Below, in pieces: positions 34,618 to 42,816 of a stretch of 64,000 nucleotides of DNA. The notes under the pieces are model-generated. The model searched no databases, was not told where the DNA came from, and saw only the letters and a list, made by a program, of their open reading frames with translations. The translations under genes and the position numbers were made by a program. The stretch spans positions 186,001-250,000 of the forward strand of contig NZ_KB912877.1 of NCBI RefSeq assembly GCF_000383855.1, given 5' to 3'. The DNA is from Methylobacter marinus A45. GTDB taxonomy: Bacteria > Pseudomonadota > Gammaproteobacteria > Methylococcales > Methylomonadaceae. Position 1 is the first letter of the stretch. Each line of letters starts with the position of its first letter.

Positions 34618-36072
34618 ATGAAATTTAAACCATCTGCTTTAACGCTAGCCTTGGGCCTTGCCCTGTTTCCCGCAGCCCAGCAAGCTGTTGAGATTGATAA
34701 AATTGAACTGCCTGACATGGGCGATTCTTCCGGCACGCTGATTACCCCGGCACAGGAACAAGAACTCGGCGCGGCCTTTTTCAGAAGTCTGCACAGCCAG
34801 ATCACTATCAGCCAGGATCCTGAAATACAGCAGTATATTCAGTCCATCGGCCAACGGCTCGCCACCAATAGCGATACCCCGGGCTATCCTTTCCATTTCT
34901 TTGTGGTCATGGAAAATCAGATCAACGCATTTGCCGGTCCCGGGGGCTACATCGGCGTGAATTCCGGACTTATTTTAACGACTGAAGCCGAAAGCGAACT
35001 GGCCTCGGTCATGGCGCATGAGGTTGCTCACGTCACCCAGCGCCACCTATACCGCGCCTTTGAGGCCGCCAGCCGTTTATCGATTCCTACCGCCGCCGCG
35101 ACACTGGCCGCCATTTTATTAGGCACGCAATCACCGGCTCTCGGGCAAGCCGCGCTCATGGCCATTCAGGCCGGCAGCGTTCAGTTTCAAATTGATTTTA
35201 CCCGCGAAAACGAGGCGGAAGCCGATCGGGTCGGCATGCAGACACTGGCCAGTTCGCACTATGATCCTCGCAGCATGCCCACGTTCTTCGAGCGCTTACA
35301 ACAGTCAAGCCGTTATTATGGCCATGATGTTCCGGAATTTTTAAGAACCCACCCGGTGACCACTTCGCGTATCTCCGATACCCGAGGCCGCGCGGAAACT
35401 TATCCGTATAAACAATATCCGGATTCGCTCGGCTATCAGCTCACCAAAGCCAAACTGCGCGTAATAACAGCAACCGATATTGCCGCTGCCGGCAAATATT
35501 TTCAATCGCGCCTAACGCAAGGTACCGAAGAGCAACGTACCGTTGCCCGTTATGGCATGGGTTTAGCCCAGCTTCATGCGCAGAAATTCAATGAAGCTGA
35601 AGCCATTTTTCAACAACTGATCCATGACCACCCCAATCAGCCCCAATACGCGGCGGCACTGGCCCGCACGCTGCTTGAGGCGAAGCAATACCCCGAAGCA
35701 CTCGACCTCTATCAAAAGGCGGTTCAGCGATTCCCCAATAACGACGCCATCAAACTTGAGTATATAACGTCCCTGTTGAAAGCCGGCAAAGCCGAGTCGG
35801 CCCGGAAAAACCTGCTGGCGTTAACGCCTAAAACCCAGCAAAAACCGATGTATTTGCAACTCCTGGCGCAAATCTATAGCGATTTGGATCAACCGGCCGA
35901 GTCACACCGATACCTCGCGGAATATTACTATACGACAGGACAAACGAGGGACGCCATCCTGCATATCAAATTGGCCCAAAAATCAAAAGGACTCAATTTT
36001 TATCTGTCCTCTATTCTTAACGAGCGGCTGAATTTTTTTATGAACGAGGAAGAGGAAGCCCGTCGCCAGTGA
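34618..36072 (+). CDS. bepA: Periplasmic M48 metalloprotease/chaperone BepA
   Basis: The 484-residue product has a signal peptide (residues 1 to about 23, ending FPAAQQA). An M48 peptidase domain carries the zinc motif HEVAH at residues 134-138 and the third ligand Glu in RENEAEADRVG. The C-terminal 180 residues are TPR repeats (residues 310-460). This is the BepA (YfgC) layout. BepA assists LptD maturation and degrades stalled outer-membrane proteins at the BAM complex. No clear ribosome-binding site precedes the ATG. Regulation by envelope stress is known in other species but not shown here. Confidence 0.94.
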   Translation: MKFKPSALTLALGLALFPAAQQAVEIDKIELPDMGDSSGTLITPAQEQELGAAFFRSLHSQITISQDPEIQQYIQSIGQRLATNSDTPGYPFHFFVVMENQINAFAGPGGYIGVNSGLILTTEAESELASVMAHEVAHVTQRHLYRAFEAASRLSIPTAAATLAAILLGTQSPALGQAALMAIQAGSVQFQIDFTRENEAEADRVGMQTLASSHYDPRSMPTFFERLQQSSRYYGHDVPEFLRTHPVTTSRISDTRGRAETYPYKQYPDSLGYQLTKAKLRVITATDIAAAGKYFQSRLTQGTEEQRTVARYGMGLAQLHAQKFNEAEAIFQQLIHDHPNQPQYAAALARTLLEAKQYPEALDLYQKAVQRFPNNDAIKLEYITSLLKAGKAESARKNLLALTPKTQQKPMYLQLLAQIYSDLDQPAESHRYLAEYYYTTGQTRDAILHIKLAQKSKGLNFYLSSILNERLNFFMNEEEEARRQ

Positions 36073-36247
36073 AATACTCAATGAGACATGCCGATAAAGG
36101 TCGAACATAGACATCCTTAACGGCTGCTTAATAAAAAGCACTCTTTGCCAGTGATTTTCTCTATCAGCAATCTCTAAAATAGTATAACCTCCTGTATTCA
36201 TTAAGTATTTTCGAGGCGATACTATTTATCCGCAAAAATCATTATTT

Positions 36248-36277
36248 TTGATAGACACTACTATTTTTTTTGATATA
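36248..36277 (+). promoter_or_regulatory. Promoter-like element of the candidate small RNA
   Basis: TTGATA (36248-36253) and GATATA (36272-36277) are 18 bases apart; TATAGA in the next register gives 20. The -35 box overlaps the CAAAAAT/ATTTTTG inverted repeat, which could be an operator. Confidence 0.35.
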
Positions 36278-36284
36278 GAATCGT

Positions 36285-36460
36285 CACCAGCTTAACGGAG
36301 TGAGCCCGGTTTAATCACCGGCCAAGAGGAGGATTAGCCTTTCAGGCTATTGATAACAATAATAAAATGAGTAATTCTGCTTGAGTAAAGTTGTGCCACG
36401 CGCAACAAGATAATAAAAATAATAAAGCTCAAATATGCCCGCTTCATGCGGGCTTTTTAT
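36285..36460 (+). ncRNA. Candidate orphan small RNA
   Basis: About 175 bases run from the predicted start after the promoter-like element to an intrinsic terminator. Four stems are visible: CCGGT/ACCGG (36306-36321), TAGCCT/AGGCTA (36335-36349), GTTGTG/CGCAAC with one G-U pair (36390-36406), and the terminator stem GCCCGC/GCGGGC. A single-stranded purine run, AGAGGAGGA, lies between the first two stems. It does not match a riboswitch class I know. The next plus-strand gene is 2.7 kb away, so it would act in trans or be a stable decay product. Expression is not shown. Confidence 0.4.
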
Positions 36461-36461
36461 T
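36437..36461 (+). terminator. Strong plus-strand intrinsic terminator
   Basis: GCCCGC (36437-36442), a five-base loop and GCGGGC (36448-36453) are followed by TTTTTATT. The T tract is only on the plus strand. The nearest plus-strand gene, bepA, ends 365 bases upstream. Confidence 0.75.
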
Positions 36462-36523
36462 GCCTGTAACTTATACAAAAATCCTTGCCATAAGTTCCGA
36501 GCATCCCTGCTCAATCTGGAACC

Positions 36524-38836
36524 TTATATGCTCAAACGCACGCCAATCCATCCGGCTCTTGGTGCGCCAGGCGAGACGAAGCGGCCGCTATCGAAAGCAT
36601 CACCCAATACTTCATCAGCCTCCCCATAGACACCGAAAGAGGCATAGTCCTTATCGAAAATATTGTCGACCCTGCCGAACAAAGCCAGGTGTTTGTTGAC
36701 CCTATACTCCGCCTTGGCATTGAACAGCCAGTAGCCGGCCAACTTGGCAGTGGTATTCGCCTCGTCGCCTCTAAAGAACTGATCGCCGCTATACAGACCA
36801 TCGATACCCAACGACAGGCGCTTCCATAAATCCACTCCGAGCGACGCTTTGAAGATATGCTCGGGCATGCCCGGAATCCGATTGCCGCGCTTCACTTGAG
36901 CCGCCTCGTCATTATCCAGCGGGTTTTGAATAGTGAAACCGTCCATAAAGCGTGCATTCAGATAAGTGTAGTTGGTCGCAAAATGCCAGTCATCAATATT
37001 ACTGAATAATTGCGCATAGTTAAGCGTAGTGCCGGCTTCTATGCCGTAACGACGCGTTTGTCCGACATTGCTGAAGAACCCCTCGCTGATACTGTCGCCG
37101 CCACGGTTAAAGATGATATCGTCATGGTTGACGGTATGGAAATAACCCAGATTCCATTTCATATCGCCTCTTTCCAGAAACTGATCGAAATTACCACGAA
37201 AACCGCCTTCCCAGGTTTTAGCGACAACCTGATCCAGTGGAGGGTCGGCTACAAACGCATTCGGCAGACGGCAAGGATCGTCCTCATCGGCGCAGCTTAA
37301 TTCCATCGGCGTCGGTGCCCGTGAAGACTCACTGTAACTGCCGTACATGCCGACGTTGTCGAGAATCTGATAAGTAAAGCCGGCTGAAGGATTAAAGCGC
37401 TCGAAGCTATGCTTGCCGCTCAATTTGTCTTCGCCGTCGATGAACTGGTTGGCCATAGTGATGCCGACATGATTATAACGTCCGGCCAGGGTAACGGCCA
37501 GATCGTCAGTTACCGAGAAGGTATCACTCAGATAAAAGCCATAAGTCTCGGTAGTGGTGTTCAAGCGCACCCGGGCATCCTTAACCAGAATACCGCTGCC
37601 CACCGTACCGCGGTCATCGGTCAGACGCGCCAGTTCCGTGTCGGAATTGAAATGCACATCGGCGTAATCATAGCTGGCGCCGACAATCAAATTGTTTTCA
37701 TGATTAAACCAATCATGCTTGAACATCGACTGCAGAGTACCGCCACGGCTGCGCATATTGGTGGCGCTGGTATTGTTGGTGGCGCCTTCAACGCTTTCAT
37801 CTTCGGTCACCAGGTTGCCGTTGATGTCGATAACCGGAAATTCGCCTGATTCATCGCACAGAAAACCGCTGTCATCTTCACAGCCATCAAAATCGCTGTC
37901 ATCGCCGTTAAAGGTTTTGATCCGGTTCTGCCGAAAATAGGCGTTGCCGCTCACTTCGATTTCATCGGTCACATCATAGCTACCGGCCAGTTCGGAAAAA
38001 AACAGGCGGGTGATGGTTTGATCGGGATGCGTGAACACGGCTTTTCTGCCTTGCTCCAGCAACTGCTCCGGCGCCGCGCCGTTACCCTTCATGTCGTTAT
38101 CGTTGGCGGCCAGCGTCAGATCCAGTTCTCCCCGATCATTCTGCCAGCTTAATGTACCCAGCACCTGCTTGGCGCGCGTGGGAGAGAAATCACGCCAGCC
38201 TTGTTCGCCGAAATTGTGCACGTCGAGGAAATAGCCCCAGGTACCGTTGTTGCCGCCGCTGGTTAACTCTTCCGAATGCCGGTCCCATGACCCGCCATAG
38301 ATTTCCAGTTGATGGCCGGGCGCGGTAAAGCCGGTTTTGGTTTTGACCGCTATGGCGCCGCCCAGCGTGTTCAAACCATATATTGGATTGGAACCCGGCA
38401 CCAGTGTCATCGTATCGATTGCACCTTTAGGAATCAGGTCCCAGTTAACCGTATCGCCGAAAGGCTCATTAAACCGGACTCCGTTCAAATAAGTCGACAA
38501 GCCTTGCGGCAAGCCCAGCAAAGGTGAGGCAACAAAGCCGCGGTAATAAACATCAGGCTGCAGCGGATTGTTCTGCGCTTCATTGATATGCACACTGCCC
38601 AGATAGCGGCTGATGTATTCATTCAGTGACAGACTCTGCGCCTTTTCCAATTGCTCGGATGTCACTGTCTGGATATTGGCCGGTATCTTATCGGCATCGA
38701 CGCCACTGCCCGGCAATGGCGTAACGCCTATTACATCAACGGTTTCAAGCTTGATTTTCGGTTGCTCTTCCGCCATAACAGCAGTCAGTGAGGACAAGCT
38801 AAACAGCCCCACCGCTCCGTAAATAATTTTTTTCAT
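36524..38836 (-). CDS. TonB-dependent outer-membrane receptor
   Basis: The 770-residue product has a signal peptide (cleavage near VMA-EE). A plug domain follows (about residues 40-165) with VNWDLIPKGAIDTMTLVPG and NTLGGAIAVKTKTG, then a 22-strand barrel with aromatic strands. An acidic, Cys-containing insert near residue 330 (DSDFDGCEDDSGFLCDE) could bind cations. The protein ends VRLSI instead of the usual terminal Phe, though the barrel is otherwise complete. The substrate is not clear. A ZIP transporter is divergent from it, so a metal or metallophore is a possibility. GGGGGTGG serves as ribosome-binding site. Confidence 0.9.
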   Translation of the reverse strand: MKKIIYGAVGLFSLSSLTAVMAEEQPKIKLETVDVIGVTPLPGSGVDADKIPANIQTVTSEQLEKAQSLSLNEYISRYLGSVHINEAQNNPLQPDVYYRGFVASPLLGLPQGLSTYLNGVRFNEPFGDTVNWDLIPKGAIDTMTLVPGSNPIYGLNTLGGAIAVKTKTGFTAPGHQLEIYGGSWDRHSEELTSGGNNGTWGYFLDVHNFGEQGWRDFSPTRAKQVLGTLSWQNDRGELDLTLAANDNDMKGNGAAPEQLLEQGRKAVFTHPDQTITRLFFSELAGSYDVTDEIEVSGNAYFRQNRIKTFNGDDSDFDGCEDDSGFLCDESGEFPVIDINGNLVTEDESVEGATNNTSATNMRSRGGTLQSMFKHDWFNHENNLIVGASYDYADVHFNSDTELARLTDDRGTVGSGILVKDARVRLNTTTETYGFYLSDTFSVTDDLAVTLAGRYNHVGITMANQFIDGEDKLSGKHSFERFNPSAGFTYQILDNVGMYGSYSESSRAPTPMELSCADEDDPCRLPNAFVADPPLDQVVAKTWEGGFRGNFDQFLERGDMKWNLGYFHTVNHDDIIFNRGGDSISEGFFSNVGQTRRYGIEAGTTLNYAQLFSNIDDWHFATNYTYLNARFMDGFTIQNPLDNDEAAQVKRGNRIPGMPEHIFKASLGVDLWKRLSLGIDGLYSGDQFFRGDEANTTAKLAGYWLFNAKAEYRVNKHLALFGRVDNIFDKDYASFGVYGEADEVLGDAFDSGRFVSPGAPRAGWIGVRLSI

Positions 38837-39151
38837 TCCACCCCCAAATTAGTTGAGCGCGAAATGATAGTCAAACCAATGGATAAGTTATAGGGGGGCT
38901 TGAAAAAAAGGAAATATTCCTAGTCAATGCGTTATGTGAAGATTTGCCGTAGTATCTATAGGCATCAATTTATTGCCTTCATAACGCCTCTACATCGTTG
39001 CATGAATAGGTCAATAACGGCTAATAAAAATTAACCTCGAGCCGTAGGATTAACCATTGATTTTTAACAACCACACAACCTTAAGGTATTTAGATATAAT
39101 GCCAAACACAATAACTACAATTATTCCGACCAGTTACCCTAGGCAAAGCTT
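38837..39151. promoter_or_regulatory. Divergent control region, TonB receptor/ZIP transporter
   Basis: This 315-base region holds the promoters of both genes. TATAAT at 39095-39100 is a good -10 box for the ZIP gene, with no clear -35. An eight-base inverted repeat, GCGTTATG/CATAACGC, lies at 38929-38936 and 38980-38987, in the likely leader of the receptor gene. AGGAA-ATA-TTCCT nearby is a small dyad. No clear Fur or Zur box is seen. Confidence 0.4.
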
Positions 39152-40102
39152 ATGACAATCACTATTAATACTGTCACAAAATTGCAACGCTCTCTTGAAC
39201 ATCAAATAGCTCGTATAAAATCCAGCGAAAATTATCAAAAGCTGCAGGCCATGCCGCCATTAAAGCGCTGGGCTATTGTCGCCGGGCTGTTTTTGTTATC
39301 CCAGCTAGTTATATTCGGCGCTTTGTATTTAGCTTTCGACAAAATCGTAGTCATCGGCTTTTTCGCCAGCATTCTGGCTGGTCTGGCAACTGGCCTTGGC
39401 GCCCTTCCCGCCCTGTTTTTCAAAAATATTTCAACCAATCTGTTCAATACCATGCTTGGCGCGGCGGCCGGCGTGATGCTCGCGGCAACGGCCTTTTCCC
39501 TGCTGGTTCCCGGCATGGACTATGGCAACTTGATCTGGCCCGGCAACGGCATCTACGTTGTATCCATCGGCATGCTGGTCGGCGGGCTATTTCTGCATTA
39601 TGCCGACCGTCAATTGCCTCATGTTCATTTTGATACCATTGCCGATGCGCAACTGACGTCATTAAATAAAATCTGGCTGTTTATTATCGCCATAACGATT
39701 CACAATTTTCCTGAAGGCATGTCGGTCGGCGTCAGCTTTGGTTCAGGGGAAATCAAAAACGGCGTGATTCTGGCTGTCGCCATTGCCCTGCAAAATATTC
39801 CTGAAGGCCTGGCCGTTGCCTTACCGCTGGTAGGCCTCGGTTATAACCGTTGGAAAGCCATCGGCATCGCAACAGTCACCGGCCTGGTAGAGCCGGTCGG
39901 CGGCCTGCTGGGTATCACCATGGTCACCCTGTTTGAACCGGTATTGCCAATTGCCATGGGATTTGCCGCCGGCGCCATGCTGTTTGTCATCAGCGAGGAA
40001 ATCATTCCGGAATCGCATTCTAATGGCCGCTCACGTTATGCGACTTTTGCCTTAATGATCGGCTTCATCATCATGATGGTGCTGGATAATTTACTCGGCT
40101 AA
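39152..40102 (+). CDS. ZIP-family divalent metal transporter
   Basis: The 316-residue product is a membrane protein with about eight transmembrane segments. It carries the ZIP metal-site motifs HNFPEGMSVG and QNIPEGLAVA in adjacent helices, and EEIIPESH in a later helix. It resembles the GufA/ZupT branch, which imports zinc and other divalent metals. The N-terminal 45 residues form an extra charged helix before the first membrane segment. The gene is followed by a perfect hairpin and then a GDT1-type gene, so the two may act together in metal balance. Confidence 0.9.
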   Translation: MTITINTVTKLQRSLEHQIARIKSSENYQKLQAMPPLKRWAIVAGLFLLSQLVIFGALYLAFDKIVVIGFFASILAGLATGLGALPALFFKNISTNLFNTMLGAAAGVMLAATAFSLLVPGMDYGNLIWPGNGIYVVSIGMLVGGLFLHYADRQLPHVHFDTIADAQLTSLNKIWLFIIAITIHNFPEGMSVGVSFGSGEIKNGVILAVAIALQNIPEGLAVALPLVGLGYNRWKAIGIATVTGLVEPVGGLLGITMVTLFEPVLPIAMGFAAGAMLFVISEEIIPESHSNGRSRYATFALMIGFIIMMVLDNLLG

Positions 40103-40128
40103 TAACTACTCCATATCCACCATAAACT

Positions 40129-40156
40129 ATAAAGGCGATCCGCCGGTCGCCTTTAT
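40129..40156 (+). terminator. Perfect hairpin between ZIP and GDT1 genes
   Basis: ATAAAGGCGA (40129-40138) pairs with TCGCCTTTAT (40147-40156) around an eight-base loop. It begins 26 bases after the ZIP stop. There is no T tract, so it is either a weak terminator or a regulatory or stability element in a shared mRNA. Confidence 0.5.
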
Positions 40157-40176
40157 GCTATCCACAGAGACAAAAA

Positions 40177-40833
40177 TTGGACAATCTGCAAAACCTTCTT
40201 CAAAACTATTTACAGCACTTTTTGTCTTTACTGGCTTCCAGCAATTTCGCTGAAATCTCGGCAACAGCCACTGCCAGCTTTGCCTTGATCGTGGCGGCCG
40301 AAATCGGCGACAAAAGCCAACTGGTCTGCATGACCCTGGCATCAAGACATAGAGCCATGCCGGTTCTGTTCGGCGCCATTGGCGCCTTCGCTTTTTTGAA
40401 CACACTGGCCGTGGTTTTCGGTATAGCCATCGCCAAGTGGTTGCCTGAATATATCGTCGCTGCTTCTGTCGCCTTCCTGTTTGCCGCCTTTGGCATCCAT
40501 GCACTGCGCGTGGACGAAGATGATGACGATGAAGAAATCAAGGAAAAAAGCGGTCACAGCATTTTTTTCACCACGTTCCTGTTGATCACCTTCGCTGAAT
40601 TCGGCGACAAAACGCAACTGGCCGTTGTCGCCTTAAGCAGCACCGCTTCTCCGATTGCCGTATGGCTGGGTTCCACCATCGCCCTGGCCTCTACATCGGC
40701 CTTGGGCATTCTGGCCGGCCGTACCATTCTGCAAAAAATCCCATTAGTGCTGCTGCACAAAATCAGTGGTGCCATTTTTCTGATACTGGCTGTGCTTGCG
40801 GGCTACAGGGCCTATGTCAGTTACACCGGCTGA
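40177..40833 (+). CDS. GDT1/TMEM165-family (UPF0016) putative manganese exporter
   Basis: The 218-residue membrane protein has two copies of the family motif ExGDK(S/T): AAEIGDKSQL near residue 47 and FAEFGDKTQL near residue 147. An acidic loop, DEDDDDEE, lies between the two halves. Bacterial members such as MneA export Mn2+, and plant and yeast members carry Mn2+ or Ca2+. The start is a TTG at 40177 with AGAGA upstream; no in-frame ATG precedes the first motif. The hairpin at 40129-40156 lies in its leader. Confidence 0.88.
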   Translation: MDNLQNLLQNYLQHFLSLLASSNFAEISATATASFALIVAAEIGDKSQLVCMTLASRHRAMPVLFGAIGAFAFLNTLAVVFGIAIAKWLPEYIVAASVAFLFAAFGIHALRVDEDDDDEEIKEKSGHSIFFTTFLLITFAEFGDKTQLAVVALSSTASPIAVWLGSTIALASTSALGILAGRTILQKIPLVLLHKISGAIFLILAVLAGYRAYVSYTG

Positions 40834-40853
40834 CCACAAAAAAGGCAATAAAA

Positions 40854-40888
40854 AAAACCGCCTTCTGGCTTATCCGAAAGGCGGTTTT
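40854..40888. terminator. Bidirectional terminator between GDT1 and PEP-CTERM genes
   Basis: AAAACCGCCTT (40854-40864) pairs with AAGGCGGTTTT (40878-40888). A-rich and T-rich flanks suit termination of both convergent genes. Confidence 0.8.
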
Positions 40889-40906
40889 GCGTGGGAAGAT
40901 AACAGG

Positions 40907-41518
40907 TTAAACCGATGCCGCTAACGCCTGCGCGCGTTTGCGATTGAAACCCATCAATACCATTAGACCCGAGCCAAACAGCCAGACAGCCGCTGGCACA
41001 GGAACTCCGCTGATAACAACTTTATCATCATAGGTTAAATTAACCCGCCAAAATGCTCCCATATTCTGAAAGTTCGCTGGCTGGTCCCAGTCAGCTAACG
41101 CAATTGGCGTTTCTCCATCAAACAGGAAACCAGCTGAAATATTGTCCCCTTGCGCCCAATTGCTGAATGCCGCGACAGTAAAAAAATAATCACCCGCAGG
41201 AAGAGAGAAAAACGCCAATCCTGAATCGTATCTGGTTTGATCCCGGGCAATTGCAGGATTGTCATCATTCTCATCAATCAACTCGCCCGTAGCTTGGTTC
41301 CATAACGCTGTTATTGGATCAAAGTTAGCCCCATCCTGAAACGAATCAGTCCATAGCTTTACGTTATATGCTTCATTAACGAGCGAGAAATTTATCCTTG
41401 CAATATCGTTATGGTTTTCAAAATTGCCATCGAAACTGAATTTGAACGACGCAGCACTCGCCGCATTAGCCCCGAGCAGGGTTAAACATAGCAGAACGGA
41501 ACGCAAAGTTTTTTTCAC
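40907..41518 (-). CDS. PEP-CTERM sorting-signal protein
   Basis: The 203-residue product has a signal peptide (ending ANA-ASA). The C-terminal tripartite signal is VPVPAAVWLFGSGLMVLMG followed by a basic tail, NRKRAQ. This is the PEP-CTERM variant recognised by EpsH-type exosortases. The body is a beta-rich domain of DVUF-like or unknown type (ARINFSLVNEAYNVKLWTDS), without Cys residues except in the signal peptide. Such proteins are usually exported with exopolysaccharide. No exosortase gene is in the window. The leader region 41519-41808 contains a structured element. Confidence 0.88.
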   Translation of the reverse strand: MKKTLRSVLLCLTLLGANAASAASFKFSFDGNFENHNDIARINFSLVNEAYNVKLWTDSFQDGANFDPITALWNQATGELIDENDDNPAIARDQTRYDSGLAFFSLPAGDYFFTVAAFSNWAQGDNISAGFLFDGETPIALADWDQPANFQNMGAFWRVNLTYDDKVVISGVPVPAAVWLFGSGLMVLMGFNRKRAQALAASV

Positions 41519-41714
41519 AAAACCCCCAATTAAACAACACCTAAAAGTCCGCCGGTTAACTATTTTGTTTTTAGTTTTATTATTGGCAGATCCTGGAAAA
41601 ATATTAGCAGATAGTGAAAAAAATGGTTATTTTATTAGCGTTAAAAACGGGAAAGAAATATACCTCGCAATCGAGGCAGTATTTCTGTTAATGCAGTCGT
41701 GCTCACACCCCTTA

Positions 41715-41769
41715 CCTACATTCCTGTAGGCAACGCCGAAGAGGGACGGAAAGACCCGTCAGTTGCAGG
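41715..41769. other. Structured intergenic element of unknown function
   Basis: Two hairpins lie back to back: CCTACA/TGTAGG (41715-41730) and GACGG/CCGTC (41745-41760), joined by CAACGCCGAAGAGG. The segment GACGGAAAGACCC equals a conserved 23S rRNA domain V string, and also loosely resembles the c-di-GMP-I riboswitch core. It lies about 200 bases upstream of the PEP-CTERM gene on the minus strand, just after the LuxR gene. The strand is uncertain. Confidence 0.35.
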
Positions 41770-41808
41770 AGTTATAAAATAAGCGGCAAACCGTAAAAAC
41801 CATCCTTT

Positions 41809-42525
41809 TTACAGTCTTGTCAGCAAAAATATCAAACGCATTAAATCCCCTTGCCTGCGGGTATTGGTTTTCTCGAAAACTTTTTTCAACTGACTGCGGG
41901 CGGTATTGTCGGTGACATCGTATTTTTGACTGTATTCAGCCAGCGATAAACCGTCAGCCAAGGCCAGGCATAACCTTAATTCAGCAGCCGTCAAACTGAA
42001 TAAATCCTGAAATGCCCGCCATTGTTCCTCGGAATAACAACCGGGATCGCATAATATCGCCATGATCTTCAGTCCGTCTTCATCAACTGGCGATGGCTGC
42101 ATCGGAAAACAACTCAATAACAACGGCGAACTGTCGCTACGTTCCAACAGCAGAATACAACTTCTGGTCCGCCGAAGATTGTCTGACTGGGAGGAATTGA
42201 CAGTGCCGGGAACTGATTCCGCCAACCCTTTGAGAAATGCCTTGAATTGATTCGCATTATGCGAGTCTAGCAAAGTGAATTTCGGTTCTAGCCGCAGAGG
42301 TACCGCATCGTCTTCAAGAAGCTCGTCAACTTTTTTCGAGTGGTACAGCACCCGCGCCTGGCTATCTAACAACACGACATGGCGGCCGAAAGTTTCGAAC
42401 GAAGAGAAGATATTCTGAAAATGTTCGGCCTGGTAATCGGAAGCACGACGAAATTGCCTACGGCGCTCGACTCGCGGCGGATTATTTGCATTTGCCGGAT
42501 CAGGAGGTACAGATTTGTTGGTCAT
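41809..42525 (-). CDS. LuxR-type HTH transcriptional regulator
   Basis: The 238-residue product has a C-terminal LuxR-type HTH (residues 170-238): FSLTAAELRLCLALADGLSLAEYSQKYDVTDNTARSQLKKVFEKTNT, split across the domain, with the TxAE and TARSQLKKVFEKT hallmarks. The N-terminal 140 residues look like a PAS-type sensor (VVLLDSQARVLYHSKKVDELL). The ligand is unknown. It may act on the neighbouring PEP-CTERM gene, which lies downstream on the same strand, but this is only positional. No clear ribosome-binding site precedes the ATG. Confidence 0.82.
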   Translation of the reverse strand: MTNKSVPPDPANANNPPRVERRRQFRRASDYQAEHFQNIFSSFETFGRHVVLLDSQARVLYHSKKVDELLEDDAVPLRLEPKFTLLDSHNANQFKAFLKGLAESVPGTVNSSQSDNLRRTRSCILLLERSDSSPLLLSCFPMQPSPVDEDGLKIMAILCDPGCYSEEQWRAFQDLFSLTAAELRLCLALADGLSLAEYSQKYDVTDNTARSQLKKVFEKTNTRRQGDLMRLIFLLTRL

Positions 42526-42816
42526 AGGTATATTACGATTGCGTATTATTGTTTATTTTTTCGCTGCCATAAGGTAGCGAACTGTTCTAATCATGCTCAG
42601 GCGATTTGACACATGCATAGGCTAATCAACTCGTCCTTAGCCAGGCCTCGGAAGAAGGCAATATATTTATGAGTCAACTCAAATTGATGGGTTAGAGCTA
42701 TTGTAATCGTAAAACTCTGAATCGACATCATGGAATTATAAGTTTAGCTGATTATCTTGGTTTCACCTGCCCCCGGCGTTACACTAAGGTTATTGCCGAC
42801 ACGCGGAGACATAATT

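Larger units (their letters stand above)
36073..36523. other. 451-base intergenic region with a possible RNA gene
   Basis: No protein gene is credible here. A 7-bp inverted repeat, CAAAAAT/ATTTTTG, lies at 36233-36250. A promoter-like element (36248-36277) and a strong plus-strand terminator (36437-36461) bound a structured stretch described separately. The downstream TonB receptor gene is on the opposite strand, so the transcript is not a leader for it. Confidence 0.5.

Noticed and set aside
41424-41729. Plus-strand frame across the PEP-CTERM start region
   Set aside because: It overlaps the signal-peptide end of the PEP-CTERM gene and has no supporting start or family.
41745-41757. 23S rRNA fragment
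   Set aside because: Only 13 bases match; the surrounding sequence does not continue the rRNA.
41724-41760. c-di-GMP-I (GEMM) riboswitch
   Set aside because: Core reads GGGACGGAAAGACC instead of GGGACGCAAAGCC, and no gene lies downstream on the plus strand, so it is listed only as an unknown structured element.
42526-42816. Glycine riboswitch before gcvT
   Set aside because: The conserved core segments of that riboswitch were looked for and not found.
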